Source of the DNA: Paenibacillus helianthi
GTDB taxonomy: Bacteria > Bacillota > Bacilli > Paenibacillales > Paenibacillaceae
Assembly: GCF_001909055.1 (NCBI RefSeq)
Contig: NZ_LVWI01000034.1
Span: forward strand, 172,383 to 236,382
Reading direction: 5' to 3'
Length of the DNA: 64,000 nucleotides
Within the stretch, counting starts at the first letter, position 1. Each line of letters starts with the position of its first letter. The notes under the pieces were generated by a model, which was given only the letters and a program-made list of their open reading frames with translations, did no database searches and was not told where the DNA came from. Made by a program: the position numbers and the translations under genes. Of this stretch, positions 16,442 through 26,992 are shown piece after piece.

Positions 16442-19400
16442 ATGAGCCCTTTCGTGCATTTGCATGTGCACAGCGAGTACAGTTTACTGGACGGGGCGGC
16501 ACGCATTACAGATCTGGTGCGCCGGGCCGGCGAATACGGCATGAAATCGCTGGCGCTTACGGATCATGGAGTAATGTATGGGGCCATCCCCTTTTATAAA
16601 GCGTGCAAGGCCAGCGGTATCCAGCCGATCATCGGCTGTGAAGCCTATTTGACCGCAGGCTCGCGCCGTGAGCGGGGCAGCCGCAAGGATCAGCCGATCT
16701 ACCATCTGATCCTGCTCGCGAAGAATGAGACCGGATACAAAAATTTGATGCGGCTGGTGTCCATCGGCCATCTGGAGGGCCAGCATTATAAGCCGCGCAT
16801 TGATATGGAATCCCTTGCCGCCCATGCCGAGGGTATCATCTGCTTAAGCGCCTGTCTTGGCGGTGAGGTCCCGCAGCATCTGCTGCATGGACGCGAAGAA
16901 GAGGCACGCAAAGCGGCGCTGCGGTACAAGGAGATTTTTGGCGAGGATTTCTATCTGGAGCTGCAGGATCACGGGATTCCCGAGCAAAAGCGGGTGAACC
17001 CGCAACTGATTGCCCTTGCTTCTGAATGCGGCATCCCGCTGGTAGCCACGAATGATGTCCATTATCTGGCCAAAGAGGACGCCGAGGTCCAGGATGTGCT
17101 GATCTGCATCGGCACCGGGAAGACCGTTGATGACGAGGAGCGTCTGAAGATTGGAACCGACCAGCTATTCCTCAAGAGCGGTGAGCAAATGGCCGCGCTG
17201 TTCCCGCATGTGCCGCAGGCGCTGGCGAACACACTCCAAATCGCCGAGAAGTGCAATCTGGAGCTGACCTTTGGCGAGCATATCCTGCCGGCCTATTCTC
17301 CGCTGCCAGAAGGCATGGATGCTGCCGCCTATCTCCGTGAGCTCTGCTGGAGCGGGCTGGAAGCCCGCTATGCGGATACGCCGCGCTGGTCTTCGCCAGA
17401 AGAGAAGGAAGCAGCCGGGAAGCGCTTGGCTTATGAGCTGGGCGTGATTGAGAACATGGGGTTCAGCGATTATTTTCTGATCGTATGGGACTTCATTGCC
17501 TTTTGCCATCGCAACGGGATTGTTACAGGTCCGGGAAGAGGTTCCTCCGCAGGCAGCCTGACCGCCTACTGCCTGCGGATTACTGATGTGGACCCGCTAA
17601 AGTACAACCTGCTCTTCGAGCGGTTTCTTAATCCCGAGCGTATTACGATGCCGGATATTGATATCGACTTCAGCGACGAGCGCCGGGATGAGGTTATCGC
17701 TTATGTGGTGGATAAATACGGCAAAGAGCATGTGGCGCAGATTATCACCTTCGGAACGATGGCTGCCAGAGCGGCAGTGCGTGATGTGGGAAGGGCGCTT
17801 AATCTGCCCTATAACGAGGTGGACAAAGCGGCGAAGCTGATTCCGGGGCAGCTGGGAATCAGCATCACCCGGGCACTGGAGGGGGCACCGGAGCTGAAGG
17901 CGCTCTATGACAGCAATCTGAAAATCAAAGGTCTGCTTGATATGGCGATGAAGGTTGAGGGTATGCCCCGCCATGCATCGACCCATGCGGCAGGTGTGGT
18001 GATCTCCAAGGGGCCCCTGACCGATGCCGTACCGCTTCAGGCTGGCAATGAGAGCACAGCGCTAACCCAGTACTCCATGGAGCATCTGGAGAGTGTGGGT
18101 CTGCTGAAGATGGATTTTCTGGGGCTGCGCACGCTATCCATTATTGAGCGCAGCATGAACTGGATTACGGAAATGACCGGCAGTGCTCCGGATTTCCGCA
18201 TCATTCCGGATGATGATCCTCTAACCTATGAGATGCTGAGCGCAGGAGAAACCACCGGGGTCTTCCAGATGGAGTCTGCAGGCGTACGGCGTGTTCTTAA
18301 AGATATGAAGCCTACAGGCTTCGAGGATATCGTATCGGTGGTGGCTTTGTACCGTCCTGGTCCGATGGAGTTCATCCCTAAATATATCGCAGGCAAGCAT
18401 GGCCAGATCGAAGTGGAGTATCCGCATGCCGATCTGAAGCAGATCCTGGATGATACCTACGGCATCATCGTCTATCAGGAGCAGATCATGCAGATCGCCT
18501 CGCTGATGGCAGGATTTTCGCTCGGAGAAGCGGACCTGCTGCGCCGGGCGGTCTCCAAGAAGAAGCGGGAGACGCTTGACAAGGAGCGCGGCCATTTCGT
18601 GCAGGGCAGCCTCCAGCAGGGCTATACAGAGGCGGATGCCAATGCTGTCTATGACATGATTGTACGGTTTGCCAACTACGGCTTCCCGCGCGCCCATGCA
18701 GCGGCCTATGGCGTGCTGGCTTTCCAGACGGCCTATCTCAAGGCTCATTATCCCGTCCAGTTCATGGCAGCCATGCTGACGGCTGTGATGGGCACCCACC
18801 GCAAGGTGGCGGAATATGTACTGGAATGCCGCCGCAGCGGTATCGGTGTGCTGCCTCCGGATGTCAACGAGAGCGGAGTGCTGTTCACTCCCGTCCCGGG
18901 CGAAGGTGCAGGGCATATCCGCTTTGGACTGGCAGCCGTCAAGAATGTCGGCACCCTGGCCGTGGAGAATATTATGGAGGTCCGCAAGGAGCGGCCGTTT
19001 GACAGCCTGCTCGACTTCTGCCGCCGTGTGGATCTTCGTGTCTGCAACAAACGGGTGGTGGAGTCCCTGCTGCAGGCTGGAGCATTCGACCGGCTTCCAG
19101 GCCATCGCGCCCAATTGCTTGCCATGCTGGACGAGACTGTGGATGCCGCGCTGAAGTGGCGCAAGGAACGCGACGAACTGCAGATTCAGCTCTTCGACGA
19201 TCTGATAGAAACGCCGAACTGGGAAATCCGCTACCCGGATATTCCAAATTTCACGGTTACCCAGCAGCTGGAGCTGGAGCGCGAGCTGCTCGGGCTCTAC
19301 CTGTCCGGGCATCCGCTGGACGATGCCGCAGAGCTGCTTGAGGAGCCGGGCATGCAGCGGCTCATGGATCTGGGCGAAGCCGCGGATGAGAGCCAGACCG

Positions 19401-20110
19401 TGACCGCAGGCATGGTCGTGTCCGTCAAGGAAATCACCACGAAGGCGGGCAAGGCAATGGCCTTCGTGGAATGGGAAGACCAGATCGAGCGCTGCGAGGT
19501 CGTACTCTTCCCTGAGGTCTGGAAACGCAGCCGCGCCCTGATCGTGAAGGGCGCTCTGCTGGCCCTGCGCGCCAAGGTGCAGCAGGAAGACGAGGGCTTC
19601 AAGCTGCTGGCCGAAGAGGTCGCGCCGCTTGGCGCGGACACGCTCCGCGGCCTGCTGCAGCGCCGCAGCGCAGCCGCCGCCCGGGCCGGAGGCCCCGGCC
19701 GGGCGGCCACAGCCGGGGCCCCGCCGGCTACTGCAGCGCCGCGAGCCGCTGCTGCGCCTGCGGCTGCGTCAGCGCCGGGCGCGGCTGCAGGCGCCGCCCC
19801 GCGTCCGGCGCAGGGACCCGGCGGCCAGCCCGGCCCGGCCGCCGGAGAGGCCGCTGCCCGGGACTCCGGGGCAGCGGGCAGCGGCCAGCGTGTCTTTATC
19901 AAGATCACGCCAGTTGCTGAGAATCCAGCGCTCCTGTCACGTCTCCAGGCGCTGCTGCAGACCCACCCTGGCCCGGCTGACACCCTGCTGTTCTATGAGC
20001 GGAACCAGAAGCTGCTGGCGCTCAGCGACGGCTACCGGATTAAGCCCTCCGATGAGCTGGTTGCAGCTATCGAGGCGATGATGGGAACCGGGACCGTCCG
20101 AATAAAATAA
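16442..20110 (+). CDS. dnaE: DNA polymerase III alpha subunit DnaE
   Basis: A 1222-residue replicative polymerase of the DnaE type, which in Bacillus extends RNA primers on the lagging strand. The PHP domain begins FVHLHVHSEYSLLDG. The palm has the catalytic aspartates in MPDIDIDFSDERRDEV (about residues 402-417), followed by fingers, helix-hairpin-helix and an OB fold. It exceeds the usual length of about 1115 because of an Ala/Gly/Pro-rich linker at residues 1072-1148 encoded by very GC-rich DNA. After the linker the frame returns to an ordinary domain (RVFIKITPVAENP). Confidence 0.96.
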   Translation: MSPFVHLHVHSEYSLLDGAARITDLVRRAGEYGMKSLALTDHGVMYGAIPFYKACKASGIQPIIGCEAYLTAGSRRERGSRKDQPIYHLILLAKNETGYKNLMRLVSIGHLEGQHYKPRIDMESLAAHAEGIICLSACLGGEVPQHLLHGREEEARKAALRYKEIFGEDFYLELQDHGIPEQKRVNPQLIALASECGIPLVATNDVHYLAKEDAEVQDVLICIGTGKTVDDEERLKIGTDQLFLKSGEQMAALFPHVPQALANTLQIAEKCNLELTFGEHILPAYSPLPEGMDAAAYLRELCWSGLEARYADTPRWSSPEEKEAAGKRLAYELGVIENMGFSDYFLIVWDFIAFCHRNGIVTGPGRGSSAGSLTAYCLRITDVDPLKYNLLFERFLNPERITMPDIDIDFSDERRDEVIAYVVDKYGKEHVAQIITFGTMAARAAVRDVGRALNLPYNEVDKAAKLIPGQLGISITRALEGAPELKALYDSNLKIKGLLDMAMKVEGMPRHASTHAAGVVISKGPLTDAVPLQAGNESTALTQYSMEHLESVGLLKMDFLGLRTLSIIERSMNWITEMTGSAPDFRIIPDDDPLTYEMLSAGETTGVFQMESAGVRRVLKDMKPTGFEDIVSVVALYRPGPMEFIPKYIAGKHGQIEVEYPHADLKQILDDTYGIIVYQEQIMQIASLMAGFSLGEADLLRRAVSKKKRETLDKERGHFVQGSLQQGYTEADANAVYDMIVRFANYGFPRAHAAAYGVLAFQTAYLKAHYPVQFMAAMLTAVMGTHRKVAEYVLECRRSGIGVLPPDVNESGVLFTPVPGEGAGHIRFGLAAVKNVGTLAVENIMEVRKERPFDSLLDFCRRVDLRVCNKRVVESLLQAGAFDRLPGHRAQLLAMLDETVDAALKWRKERDELQIQLFDDLIETPNWEIRYPDIPNFTVTQQLELERELLGLYLSGHPLDDAAELLEEPGMQRLMDLGEAADESQTVTAGMVVSVKEITTKAGKAMAFVEWEDQIERCEVVLFPEVWKRSRALIVKGALLALRAKVQQEDEGFKLLAEEVAPLGADTLRGLLQRRSAAAARAGGPGRAATAGAPPATAAPRAAAAPAAASAPGAAAGAAPRPAQGPGGQPGPAAGEAAARDSGAAGSGQRVFIKITPVAENPALLSRLQALLQTHPGPADTLLFYERNQKLLALSDGYRIKPSDELVAAIEAMMGTGTVRIK

Positions 20111-20183
20111 GAACATTTCCGCCCTTTTCCGCATACATTAGGAAACCACAGGGCAAGGCCCGTGCGGAAAGGGGAAGGTCATC

Positions 20184-20684
20184 ATGTCCTATCAAATGGC
20201 AGCAGAGCTGCTGGAGCGCAGGGGAGTATCCCTGTCGTCCATTGCTGAGATCGTATATATTTTGCAATCGGCTTATTATGCGGATTTAACAGAGGAAGAG
20301 TGTCTGTCCAGTGTCAAGGCAGTGCTCGGCAAAAGAGAGGTCCAGTACACGCTGATGACCGGTGTTGCGCTGGATGAACTGGCGGAAAAACGTCTGCTTC
20401 CCCAGCCGCTGCAGGCGGTACTGGAAGCCGATGAATCGCTTTACGGTGCAGATGAGACGCTGGCACTCGGCATTACGGGCGTATATGGGATGATCGGGCT
20501 GACAGGTTTCGGATATCTTGACAAAATAAAGCTGGGAATTATCGGGAAATTGAACGATGATAAAGGGAGCATCCACGTTTTTCTGGATGATCTTGTCGCC
20601 GGAATTGCAGCGGCAGCTTCAGCAAGAATCGCTCACCGGCACGAAGGAGCAAAGGTATATCCCCACATCAACGGGACGGAATAA
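20184..20684 (+). CDS. Phosphatidylglycerophosphatase A-like protein
   Basis: A 166-residue protein of the PgpA/YutG family: an N-terminal helical region (AAELLERRGVSLSSIAEIVY, KREVQYTLMTGVALDELAE) followed by the conserved end FGYLDKIKLGIIGKLND ... FLDDLVAGIAAAASARIAH. The family removes the phosphate from phosphatidylglycerophosphate in phospholipid synthesis, although YutG-type members lack the long membrane anchors of E. coli PgpA. Ribosome-binding site AAAGGGGAAGG precedes the ATG. Confidence 0.8.
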   Translation: MSYQMAAELLERRGVSLSSIAEIVYILQSAYYADLTEEECLSSVKAVLGKREVQYTLMTGVALDELAEKRLLPQPLQAVLEADESLYGADETLALGITGVYGMIGLTGFGYLDKIKLGIIGKLNDDKGSIHVFLDDLVAGIAAAASARIAHRHEGAKVYPHINGTE

Positions 20685-20830
20685 TTACCTGCACGGGAAA
20701 CGCCGGATGATGCCCCCTGGTCTGAATTCTATCGCTCTGCTCCTGTTGCGGGAAAAAAGAAAACTGTGTTATCATGATTCCATTATACGGGATACGGCTG
20801 GGAATTAAGATTAGGGAGGCTTTGCAGGGC

Positions 20831-21019
20831 ATGTGGACGGTAATCTATATAGCGCCGACCGCCAGAGTGGCGGATATGATTCAGAGCAAGCTTGCGGAAG
20901 AAGGATTTCTGATAAAATGCCGTCCGATTAATATGTCCAAGCAGCAGTTTGAGATTCTGGTTCCTTCAGGTGAGCTTGAGGAAGTGCAGGAAGTCCTTAA
21001 TCTGATTCTGCATCCCTGA
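20831..21019 (+). CDS. Small DUF2007-like protein
   Basis: A 62-residue protein, MWTVIYIAPTARVADMIQSK and onward. It has the beta-alpha-beta-beta-alpha pattern and 'AxxADxIQxKLxxEGF' helix seen in small signal-transducing DUF2007 proteins. The start at 20831 is favoured over an upstream in-frame ATG because TAGGGAGG lies about 10 bases before it. It lies just upstream of accD. Function unknown. Confidence 0.6.
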   Translation: MWTVIYIAPTARVADMIQSKLAEEGFLIKCRPINMSKQQFEILVPSGELEEVQEVLNLILHP

Positions 21020-21094
21020 GATAACATTTAGATTACAGTCATAACAGCGGCATGCTGCTGTATACGCAAATAAACGGCTGAAGAGGTGCGACCC

Positions 21095-21988
21095 TTGTTC
21101 AAAGATTTATTTCAGAAAAAACGGAAGTACGCGACCATTCCTTCAGAACGTGTGGAGCGGACCGGCGGATCGGCGGAAGGCGAACGGCCCAAACGGGAGA
21201 TTCCCGAGGGGCTAATGAGCAAGTGCAGTAAATGTGGAACGATCCAGTACAGCAAGGAGCTGGAGAAGAACCTGAAGGTATGCCCTTCCTGCGGCTACCA
21301 TATGCGCCTGAACGCTTCCGAACGGATCGCAATGACGCTGGACCCTGAAGGGTTTATTGAGTTTGATAGTGAAATGGCCTCTGTGGACCCGCTGCAGTTT
21401 CCCGGCTATGCTTCTAAGCTGGAACAGCAGCAATCAAAAACGGGACAGGTTGAAGCTGTCATCACAGGCCAGGGAACCATTAACGGCCATCCTGTAATTG
21501 TGGCTGTGATGAACTTTGAGTTCTTTACCGGCAGCATGGGCTCGGTAGTCGGCGAGAAGATTACCCGTGCGGTGGAAGAAGCCACTGAGAAGAGACTGCC
21601 GCTGCTGATTTTCTCCACGTCGGGCGGTGCCCGGATGCAGGAGAGCATCCTCAGTCTGATGCAAATGGCCAAAACCAGTGCCGCGCTTGCCAGATTTGGT
21701 GAGGTTGGCGGGCTGTATATCTCCGTGATTACCGATCCGACAACGGGCGGTGTATCGGCAAGCTTTGCCAGTCTGGGTGATATTATCATCGCCGAACCAG
21801 GAGCGGTTTTCGGCTTTGCCGGACGGATTGTCATTGAGCAGACGATCCGCCAGAAGCTGCCGGACGATTTCCAGACTGCTGAATTCAACCTGCAGCATGG
21901 ACAGCTTGATCTGGTGGTGCACCGTAAGGAAATGCGTGCAACCCTTGCCAAGCTGCTGGATTTACACGATGTGAAAGGGGGCTTTTAG
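21095..21988 (+). CDS. accD: Acetyl-CoA carboxylase carboxyltransferase beta subunit
   Basis: About 297 residues. With AccA it transfers the carboxyl group from carboxybiotin to acetyl-CoA, making malonyl-CoA. The N-terminal zinc ribbon has paired cysteines (CSKCGT, CPSCGY), followed by the crotonase-like carboxyltransferase domain with [17 protein letters not shown] choose the TTG at 21095 because the family starts [13 protein letters not shown] and AAGAGGTG lies 6 bases before it. accA begins one base after its stop. Confidence 0.93.
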   Translation: MFKDLFQKKRKYATIPSERVERTGGSAEGERPKREIPEGLMSKCSKCGTIQYSKELEKNLKVCPSCGYHMRLNASERIAMTLDPEGFIEFDSEMASVDPLQFPGYASKLEQQQSKTGQVEAVITGQGTINGHPVIVAVMNFEFFTGSMGSVVGEKITRAVEEATEKRLPLLIFSTSGGARMQESILSLMQMAKTSAALARFGEVGGLYISVITDPTTGGVSASFASLGDIIIAEPGAVFGFAGRIVIEQTIRQKLPDDFQTAEFNLQHGQLDLVVHRKEMRATLAKLLDLHDVKGGF

Positions 21989-21989
21989 G

Positions 21990-22991
21990 TTGGCGGGAGA
22001 GTTGCCTTTTGAAATGCCTCTGTTAGAAATGCGTAAGAAAATTGCCGAACTGAATCAGTTCGGCGAAGAAAAAGGGATTGATTTCAGCGATGAAATCGCC
22101 CGTCTTGAAGAACGCTACCGTGTGCTTGAAGATGAAATATACTCTAACATTTCGCCGTCCCAGAAGATGCATCTGGCCCGGCATCACGGCCGTCCGACTT
22201 CAATGGATCTGATGAGCCTGATCTTTACCGACTTTATTGAGCTGCATGGAGACCGCCTGTTCGGAGATGATCTCGCCGTAGTTGGCGGAATTGCCAAGCT
22301 GAACGGGACTCCCGTTACGGTGATCGGCCAGCAGCGGGGCAAGGATACGAAGGAGAATATTCTGCGTTTCTTTGGCAGTGCCCACCCGGAAGGGTTCCGC
22401 AAGTCACTGCGGCTAATGAAGCAGGCCGAGAAGTTCGGCCGTCCGGTCATTACCTTTGTCGATACCAAGGGGGCCTACCCCGGCAATACGGCAGAGGAAA
22501 GAGGGCAGTCGGAAGCTATTGCGAGAAATCTGTATGAAATGTCGCAGTTAGCGGTACCCGTTATTTGTGTAATCATTGGCGAAGGCGGCAGCGGCGGGGC
22601 TTTGGCTATGGCGGTGGGCAACCGCGTCCTGATGCTGGAGCATGCCATCTATTCAGCGATTTCTCCGAATGGCGCGGCTTCGATTCTGTGGAAGGACGCC
22701 TCCAAGGCGGAGCAGGCTGCGGAAGCCATGAGGATTACAGCGGCCGATCTGCTGGAGATGGAAGTGATTGAGGAGATCGTTCCTGAGCCTAGAGGCGGAG
22801 CTCACCGTGACTACGAAGAGACCGCTGCGGCGATCAAGGATGCCTTATGGCGACATTTGCAGGAGTTGTCGGGAATGGACTGCGCTGAGCTCAAGGAGGA
22901 CCGTTACCTTAAATTCCGCAAAATTGGTGTGTTTGCCGAAGCCGAGGCTGAGCTGATCAGTGCTGAGGCCGAAGTGCAAATCGTCGACTAA
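21990..22991 (+). CDS. accA: Acetyl-CoA carboxylase carboxyltransferase alpha subunit
   Basis: A 333-residue partner of AccD. N-terminal coiled coil ([20 protein letters not shown]), then the carboxyltransferase core with [15 protein letters not shown] and the oxyanion-forming [14 protein letters not shown]. It starts from TTG right after accD, with AAAGGGGGC upstream, so the subunits are translationally linked. In B. subtilis pfkA follows; here pyk follows directly. Confidence 0.95.
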   Translation: MAGELPFEMPLLEMRKKIAELNQFGEEKGIDFSDEIARLEERYRVLEDEIYSNISPSQKMHLARHHGRPTSMDLMSLIFTDFIELHGDRLFGDDLAVVGGIAKLNGTPVTVIGQQRGKDTKENILRFFGSAHPEGFRKSLRLMKQAEKFGRPVITFVDTKGAYPGNTAEERGQSEAIARNLYEMSQLAVPVICVIIGEGGSGGALAMAVGNRVLMLEHAIYSAISPNGAASILWKDASKAEQAAEAMRITAADLLEMEVIEEIVPEPRGGAHRDYEETAAAIKDALWRHLQELSGMDCAELKEDRYLKFRKIGVFAEAEAELISAEAEVQIVD

Positions 22992-23084
22992 TTATGAGTT
23001 TCCATTTGCACTTTTAGACATAAATCGGGATTTGGCAGCCTTCGATCTGGACGGGCAGCCGTATACATTTATTACCATCAGAAC

Positions 23085-23115
23085 AACCCTGTGATCGCTC
23101 CGGGGTTGTTTTTAT
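23085..23115 (+). terminator. Terminator after accDA
   Basis: ACAACCCTG and CGGGGTTGT form a short stem followed by TTTTTATTTTG, which is standard intrinsic-terminator architecture. Confidence 0.8.
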
Positions 23116-23321
23116 TTTGTTGCCCATTTTTGAAAATCCGGAGTAAATTTACTGTAAAAAGTCGCTGCAACATTGATTTTGTGTCCAAGTTGCAGTAATA
23201 TTCATAAGGGTGCAGTAAAAGGTACATGTGACAAAGTTCCTATGCAGATTGCATGCCTTATAGTAGATTTTGTAGTTGGAAAAAGTGAGACAGAGAGAAC
23301 GAAAAAACGGAGGAAAACCTA

Positions 23322-24746
23322 ATGCGGAAAAGTAAAATTGTATGTACGATTGGTCCTGCTAGTGAATCGTTGGAGAATATCAAAAAATTGATTTTGGCCG
23401 GTATGAATGTAGCCCGTCTGAACTTCTCCCACGGCGATTTTGAAGAGCACGGCAACCGGATCAAAACGATCCGTCAAGCTTCCAAAGAACTTGGCAAAAC
23501 CGTTGCTATCCTGCTCGACACCAAAGGACCAGAAATTCGCACAGGCAAGCTGGAAGTAGAACCGATTGAACTGGTTCAGGACGAGTATCTGACATTGACT
23601 ACGGAAGAAATCCTTGGCGACCAAAACCGTATTTCCATCACATACAGCGACCTGCCTAACGATGTTCAAGTGGGATCCACTATCCTGATCGACGACGGCC
23701 TAATCGGACTTACCGTTGTTGACGTTCAAGGCACAGAAATCAAGACCCGCATTGTTAACGGCGGTACGATCAAGAGCAAAAAAGGCGTTAACGTACCAGG
23801 AGTTGCAATCTCCCTGCCGGGCATTACGGAAAAAGACACCAATGATATCATTTTTGGGATTGAACAGGACATCGATTTTATCGCCGCTTCCTTCGTTCGC
23901 AAAGCCAGCGACGTTCTGGAAATTCGTGCATTGCTTGAGAAGCACAACGCTTCCCACATCCAAATCATCTCCAAAATTGAGAACCAGCAAGGTGTTGACA
24001 ACCTTGACGAAATCCTGGCAGCTTCAGACGGCCTAATGGTTGCCCGTGGTGACCTTGGTGTAGAAATTCCAGCTGAAGATGTGCCTTTGGCTCAAAAATT
24101 GATGATTCAAAAATGTAACATTGCCGGCAAACCGGTAATCACTGCTACACAAATGCTGGATTCCATGCAGCGCAACCCGCGTCCTACCCGCGCCGAAGCG
24201 AGTGACGTAGCGAACGCAATCTTCGACGGAACCGATGCAATCATGCTGTCCGGTGAAACAGCTGCCGGGAAATATCCGGTAGAATCCGTACTCACCATGT
24301 CCCGCATTGCTGAGAAGGCTGAATCTGCATTGAACCACCGTGAAATTTTCATGAAGCAGCAAATCGCTCAAGAAACTACTGTAACTGAAGCAATCAGCCA
24401 ATCCGTTGCGATCTCCGCTCTGGATCTGAATGCTAAGGCTATTATTTCTTCGACTGTAACGGGCCACACTGCACGCGTGGTTTCCAAATACCGTCCGAAA
24501 TCACAGATTATCGCTGTGACAACACAAGAAAGAACTATGCGTCAACTGGCTCTCGTATGGGGTGTAACTCCGGTTCACGGACTGGAAGCTACTTCGACAG
24601 ACGAGTTGCTCGAAACTGCTCTTAAAGGCGGTAAAGCATCCGGCCTGGTGAAAGCTGGAGATCTGGTTGTCATTACAGCCGGTATTCCACTTGGACGTTC
24701 CGGTTCCACTAACCTGGTAAAAGTAGACACGATCCCTGCTGACTAG
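23322..24746 (+). CDS. pyk: Pyruvate kinase
   Basis: A 474-residue pyruvate kinase, converting phosphoenolpyruvate and ADP to pyruvate and ATP. It starts [16 protein letters not shown] and carries [10 protein letters not shown], the active-site signature [10 protein letters not shown] and [12 protein letters not shown]. It lacks the extra C-terminal PEP-utiliser-like domain of the 585-residue B. subtilis enzyme. Codon use is more biased than in neighbours, as expected for a highly expressed gene. Ribosome-binding site ACGGAGGAAAACCTA. Confidence 0.96.
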   Translation: MRKSKIVCTIGPASESLENIKKLILAGMNVARLNFSHGDFEEHGNRIKTIRQASKELGKTVAILLDTKGPEIRTGKLEVEPIELVQDEYLTLTTEEILGDQNRISITYSDLPNDVQVGSTILIDDGLIGLTVVDVQGTEIKTRIVNGGTIKSKKGVNVPGVAISLPGITEKDTNDIIFGIEQDIDFIAASFVRKASDVLEIRALLEKHNASHIQIISKIENQQGVDNLDEILAASDGLMVARGDLGVEIPAEDVPLAQKLMIQKCNIAGKPVITATQMLDSMQRNPRPTRAEASDVANAIFDGTDAIMLSGETAAGKYPVESVLTMSRIAEKAESALNHREIFMKQQIAQETTVTEAISQSVAISALDLNAKAIISSTVTGHTARVVSKYRPKSQIIAVTTQERTMRQLALVWGVTPVHGLEATSTDELLETALKGGKASGLVKAGDLVVITAGIPLGRSGSTNLVKVDTIPAD

Positions 24747-24785
24747 TCTTCGGGAATCTGTCTCAGCCATGTATGATTGAATCCC

Positions 24786-24826
24786 CAAAAAGCAATGGTG
24801 CAAGACGCCATTGCTTTTTTTATTAA
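24786..24826 (+). terminator. Terminator after pyk
   Basis: AAAAAGCAATGG and CCATTGCTTTTTTT form a stem with a T-rich end; convergent with the G1 peptidase gene. Confidence 0.85.
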
Positions 24827-24869
24827 TATGGATGTTATATATTGAATGGAGAGTTTTGGGGGAAGTACA

Positions 24870-25613
24870 TTAAGATCGGACAAAAATAGGGCTTCTGGAA
24901 TGAATCAGAGATTTCCCTTTACGATAGACGCGTTTGACGATAAAGGCATCCCCGCTTGCATTTGCGCAGGCAGGAATAGCTACAGTAGCCTTATTCTGAA
25001 CCATGATTCCGCCGTCGGCAGGCGTAAGTTTTGGACTTTTTCCATTCACCCGGCAGCAAAAGAACCGGGTGGGCGACATTTTGGCCAGTCCCCCGATGCT
25101 GCCTCCTACCTGGGGCGCTTCCAAAATCCACTCGGCAGAGGTTTGCGGACCGGAGTACCGCTGAACAGTACGGAAAGTCCAGGTTTTGCTGAGGTTGCAG
25201 AGTGTAATTCGCCATTTGCCGCTGCTAAGCTTGACGATGGAAGCCCGCATGTGGTCCCCCGGAGAAACAGGAAGCGGGATTACAGTCTCTGCTGCAGGCA
25301 GAATTTCCCACCAGGCATAGTAGTGTAGAACTCCGTTTATGGATTCGTGACCGGTTCCTGTCTGGATCAGACTGCTATTCCTGAAGCCGTCGATTCCAAT
25401 CCAGGCAGAGGAATAGGTGGGGCTGGAAGTGGGTTTGACAAAAGGAACCGTCCATTCACCGGAAATCCGCCGGAAGGAAGCCCTTTTGCCTGAGATGGCA
25501 TACCCGCTCCAGTTGCCGGAGGTCCAGCCAAAACCGGTGCTTTGGGCTCTGCCTGCATGGGATTTATCCGTAATACAAGGCCGTGTACCTTTTGAAAGAT
25601 TAGCTTTGCTCAC
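24870..25613 (-). CDS. Peptidase G1 (eqolisin) family glutamic peptidase
   Basis: A protein of about 247 residues with the pattern of glutamic peptidases: GNWSGYAISG at the domain start, SSAWIGIDGF ... LIQTGTG carrying the catalytic Gln region, YYAWWEILP, and TSAEWILEAPQVGG carrying the catalytic Glu. No signal peptide is visible; the N-terminus is basic (SKANLSKGTRPC). I prefer the GTG at 25613; an in-frame TTG lies at 25634. The family is best known from fungi as secreted acid proteases. Gene stands alone. Confidence 0.8.
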   Translation of the reverse strand: MSKANLSKGTRPCITDKSHAGRAQSTGFGWTSGNWSGYAISGKRASFRRISGEWTVPFVKPTSSPTYSSAWIGIDGFRNSSLIQTGTGHESINGVLHYYAWWEILPAAETVIPLPVSPGDHMRASIVKLSSGKWRITLCNLSKTWTFRTVQRYSGPQTSAEWILEAPQVGGSIGGLAKMSPTRFFCCRVNGKSPKLTPADGGIMVQNKATVAIPACANASGDAFIVKRVYRKGKSLIHSRSPIFVRS

Positions 25614-25730
25614 AGTTTCACCGCCTTTTACCAATATGAGAAGTTAGGTCTGCTGCTCTATTTAATGCGATGTAGACTTATAAAGTATGGGTATTCCGTT
25701 AAAAAGGAATAGAGAGGACTTATCGTACAA

Positions 25731-26912
25731 ATGGATAAATTATTGAAGCTGCGCGGGTTTTATCTTTTTTTGGGACTTGCCGGCGGCTCATTTGGCTCGT
25801 ATCTTACACTACTGCTAAAAGACAATGGACTCGGCAGCGGCCGGATCGGAATGCTGATGGCGACGGGAACCTTGATTGCTATCTGTATTCAGCCCCTGTG
25901 GGGCGTAATCTCAGACCGCTATAATCAGGCACGGCTGGTGCTGATTCTCAGTGTGGCCGTACCTGCAGTACTGGCGGTTTTTTACCAGTCGGAATATTTC
26001 ATTGTTTTGCTGATGGTCTATACCGTATCTACCATCTTCTCCTCTACACAGGCTCCTATCGCCGATTCCTACGCCATTGTAGCGGCGAATCAGGCAGGTT
26101 CCACTTACGGGAGCATCCGGATGATGCTGAGCATAGGAGCGGCCGTAGGGGCCTATGCCGGGTCGCAGTATGTGTCACATTTTTCTGTATCCACGATCTG
26201 GCTGCCATTTCTGATTCTGAACAGTGTCGCGGTTATTATTGCGTTCACCCTGCCCAAGCAGGCAGAAGAGAACCGGATGATGAGCCAGTCGTTCTCCAAA
26301 GGAATCAAAAATCTGCTGGGCAATAAGATCTTTCTGGCTTTTCTGGGCGGGAGCTTTCTGGTCAACCAGACCATGACAGCTTTCGGTACCTACTTTGTGA
26401 TTGCCTTTCAATCGGTAGGAGGCTCGACCAGCCATGCGGGGATCGCGCTGTTCATCGCTTCGTTCACGAACTTCCCCTCCATGCTGTTTGCCTCCAAGAT
26501 CATCCGGAAGCTGGGGAGGGAGCGCACGCTGCTGCTGGGTGCGCTGATCTATGTGCTGCGGTGGGGAATCCAGTTCGCTTTTCCGGCCCCTGCGGTAATG
26601 ATTGGTGTTCAGGTACTGCATGGTGTGTCCTTCGGACTCTTTTACATCGCCGCGGTGGAATATGTATCGCACATCACGCTGCCTGAGATGCAGGCTACCG
26701 GCCAAAGTGTGTTCAACATCGTTTTCTCCGGTTTTGCGGGGATTCTGGGCAATCTGCTGAACGGGATTTTACTGGACCAGGGTGGTGTGTGGCTAATGAA
26801 TTTGTCCTGTATGATCAGTTCTGCGGCGGGTGCACTTTTGATTTTCTACGTCGTTCGAAGCTCGCGAAGAAATGTTCCGCGGCCGGTTGCATCTGAAGGA
26901 GCAAGCCTCTAG
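25731..26912 (+). CDS. Major facilitator superfamily transporter
   Basis: A 393-residue protein with about twelve membrane helices. The loop motif GVISDRYNQARLV between helices 2 and 3 is the MFS signature. It resembles the MFS_1-like (LacY/NupG-like) group: GGSFGSYLTLLLKDNGLGSG at the first helix and FGLFYIAAVEYVSHI in the second half. A good ribosome-binding site is not obvious. Substrate unknown; sugar or nucleoside import is possible. Confidence 0.85.
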   Translation: MDKLLKLRGFYLFLGLAGGSFGSYLTLLLKDNGLGSGRIGMLMATGTLIAICIQPLWGVISDRYNQARLVLILSVAVPAVLAVFYQSEYFIVLLMVYTVSTIFSSTQAPIADSYAIVAANQAGSTYGSIRMMLSIGAAVGAYAGSQYVSHFSVSTIWLPFLILNSVAVIIAFTLPKQAEENRMMSQSFSKGIKNLLGNKIFLAFLGGSFLVNQTMTAFGTYFVIAFQSVGGSTSHAGIALFIASFTNFPSMLFASKIIRKLGRERTLLLGALIYVLRWGIQFAFPAPAVMIGVQVLHGVSFGLFYIAAVEYVSHITLPEMQATGQSVFNIVFSGFAGILGNLLNGILLDQGGVWLMNLSCMISSAAGALLIFYVVRSSRRNVPRPVASEGASL

Positions 26913-26992
26913 GAGGCACTGTAACAAATAACATTCCTATAGAGAAGATGAAAACGCAGCAGCCGTTTCTGCTTAGAAAGGGGTAAGTATTT

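Noticed and set aside
18221..19312. 363-residue minus-strand open frame within dnaE
   Set aside because: Antisense to conserved polymerase sequence; no supporting signal.
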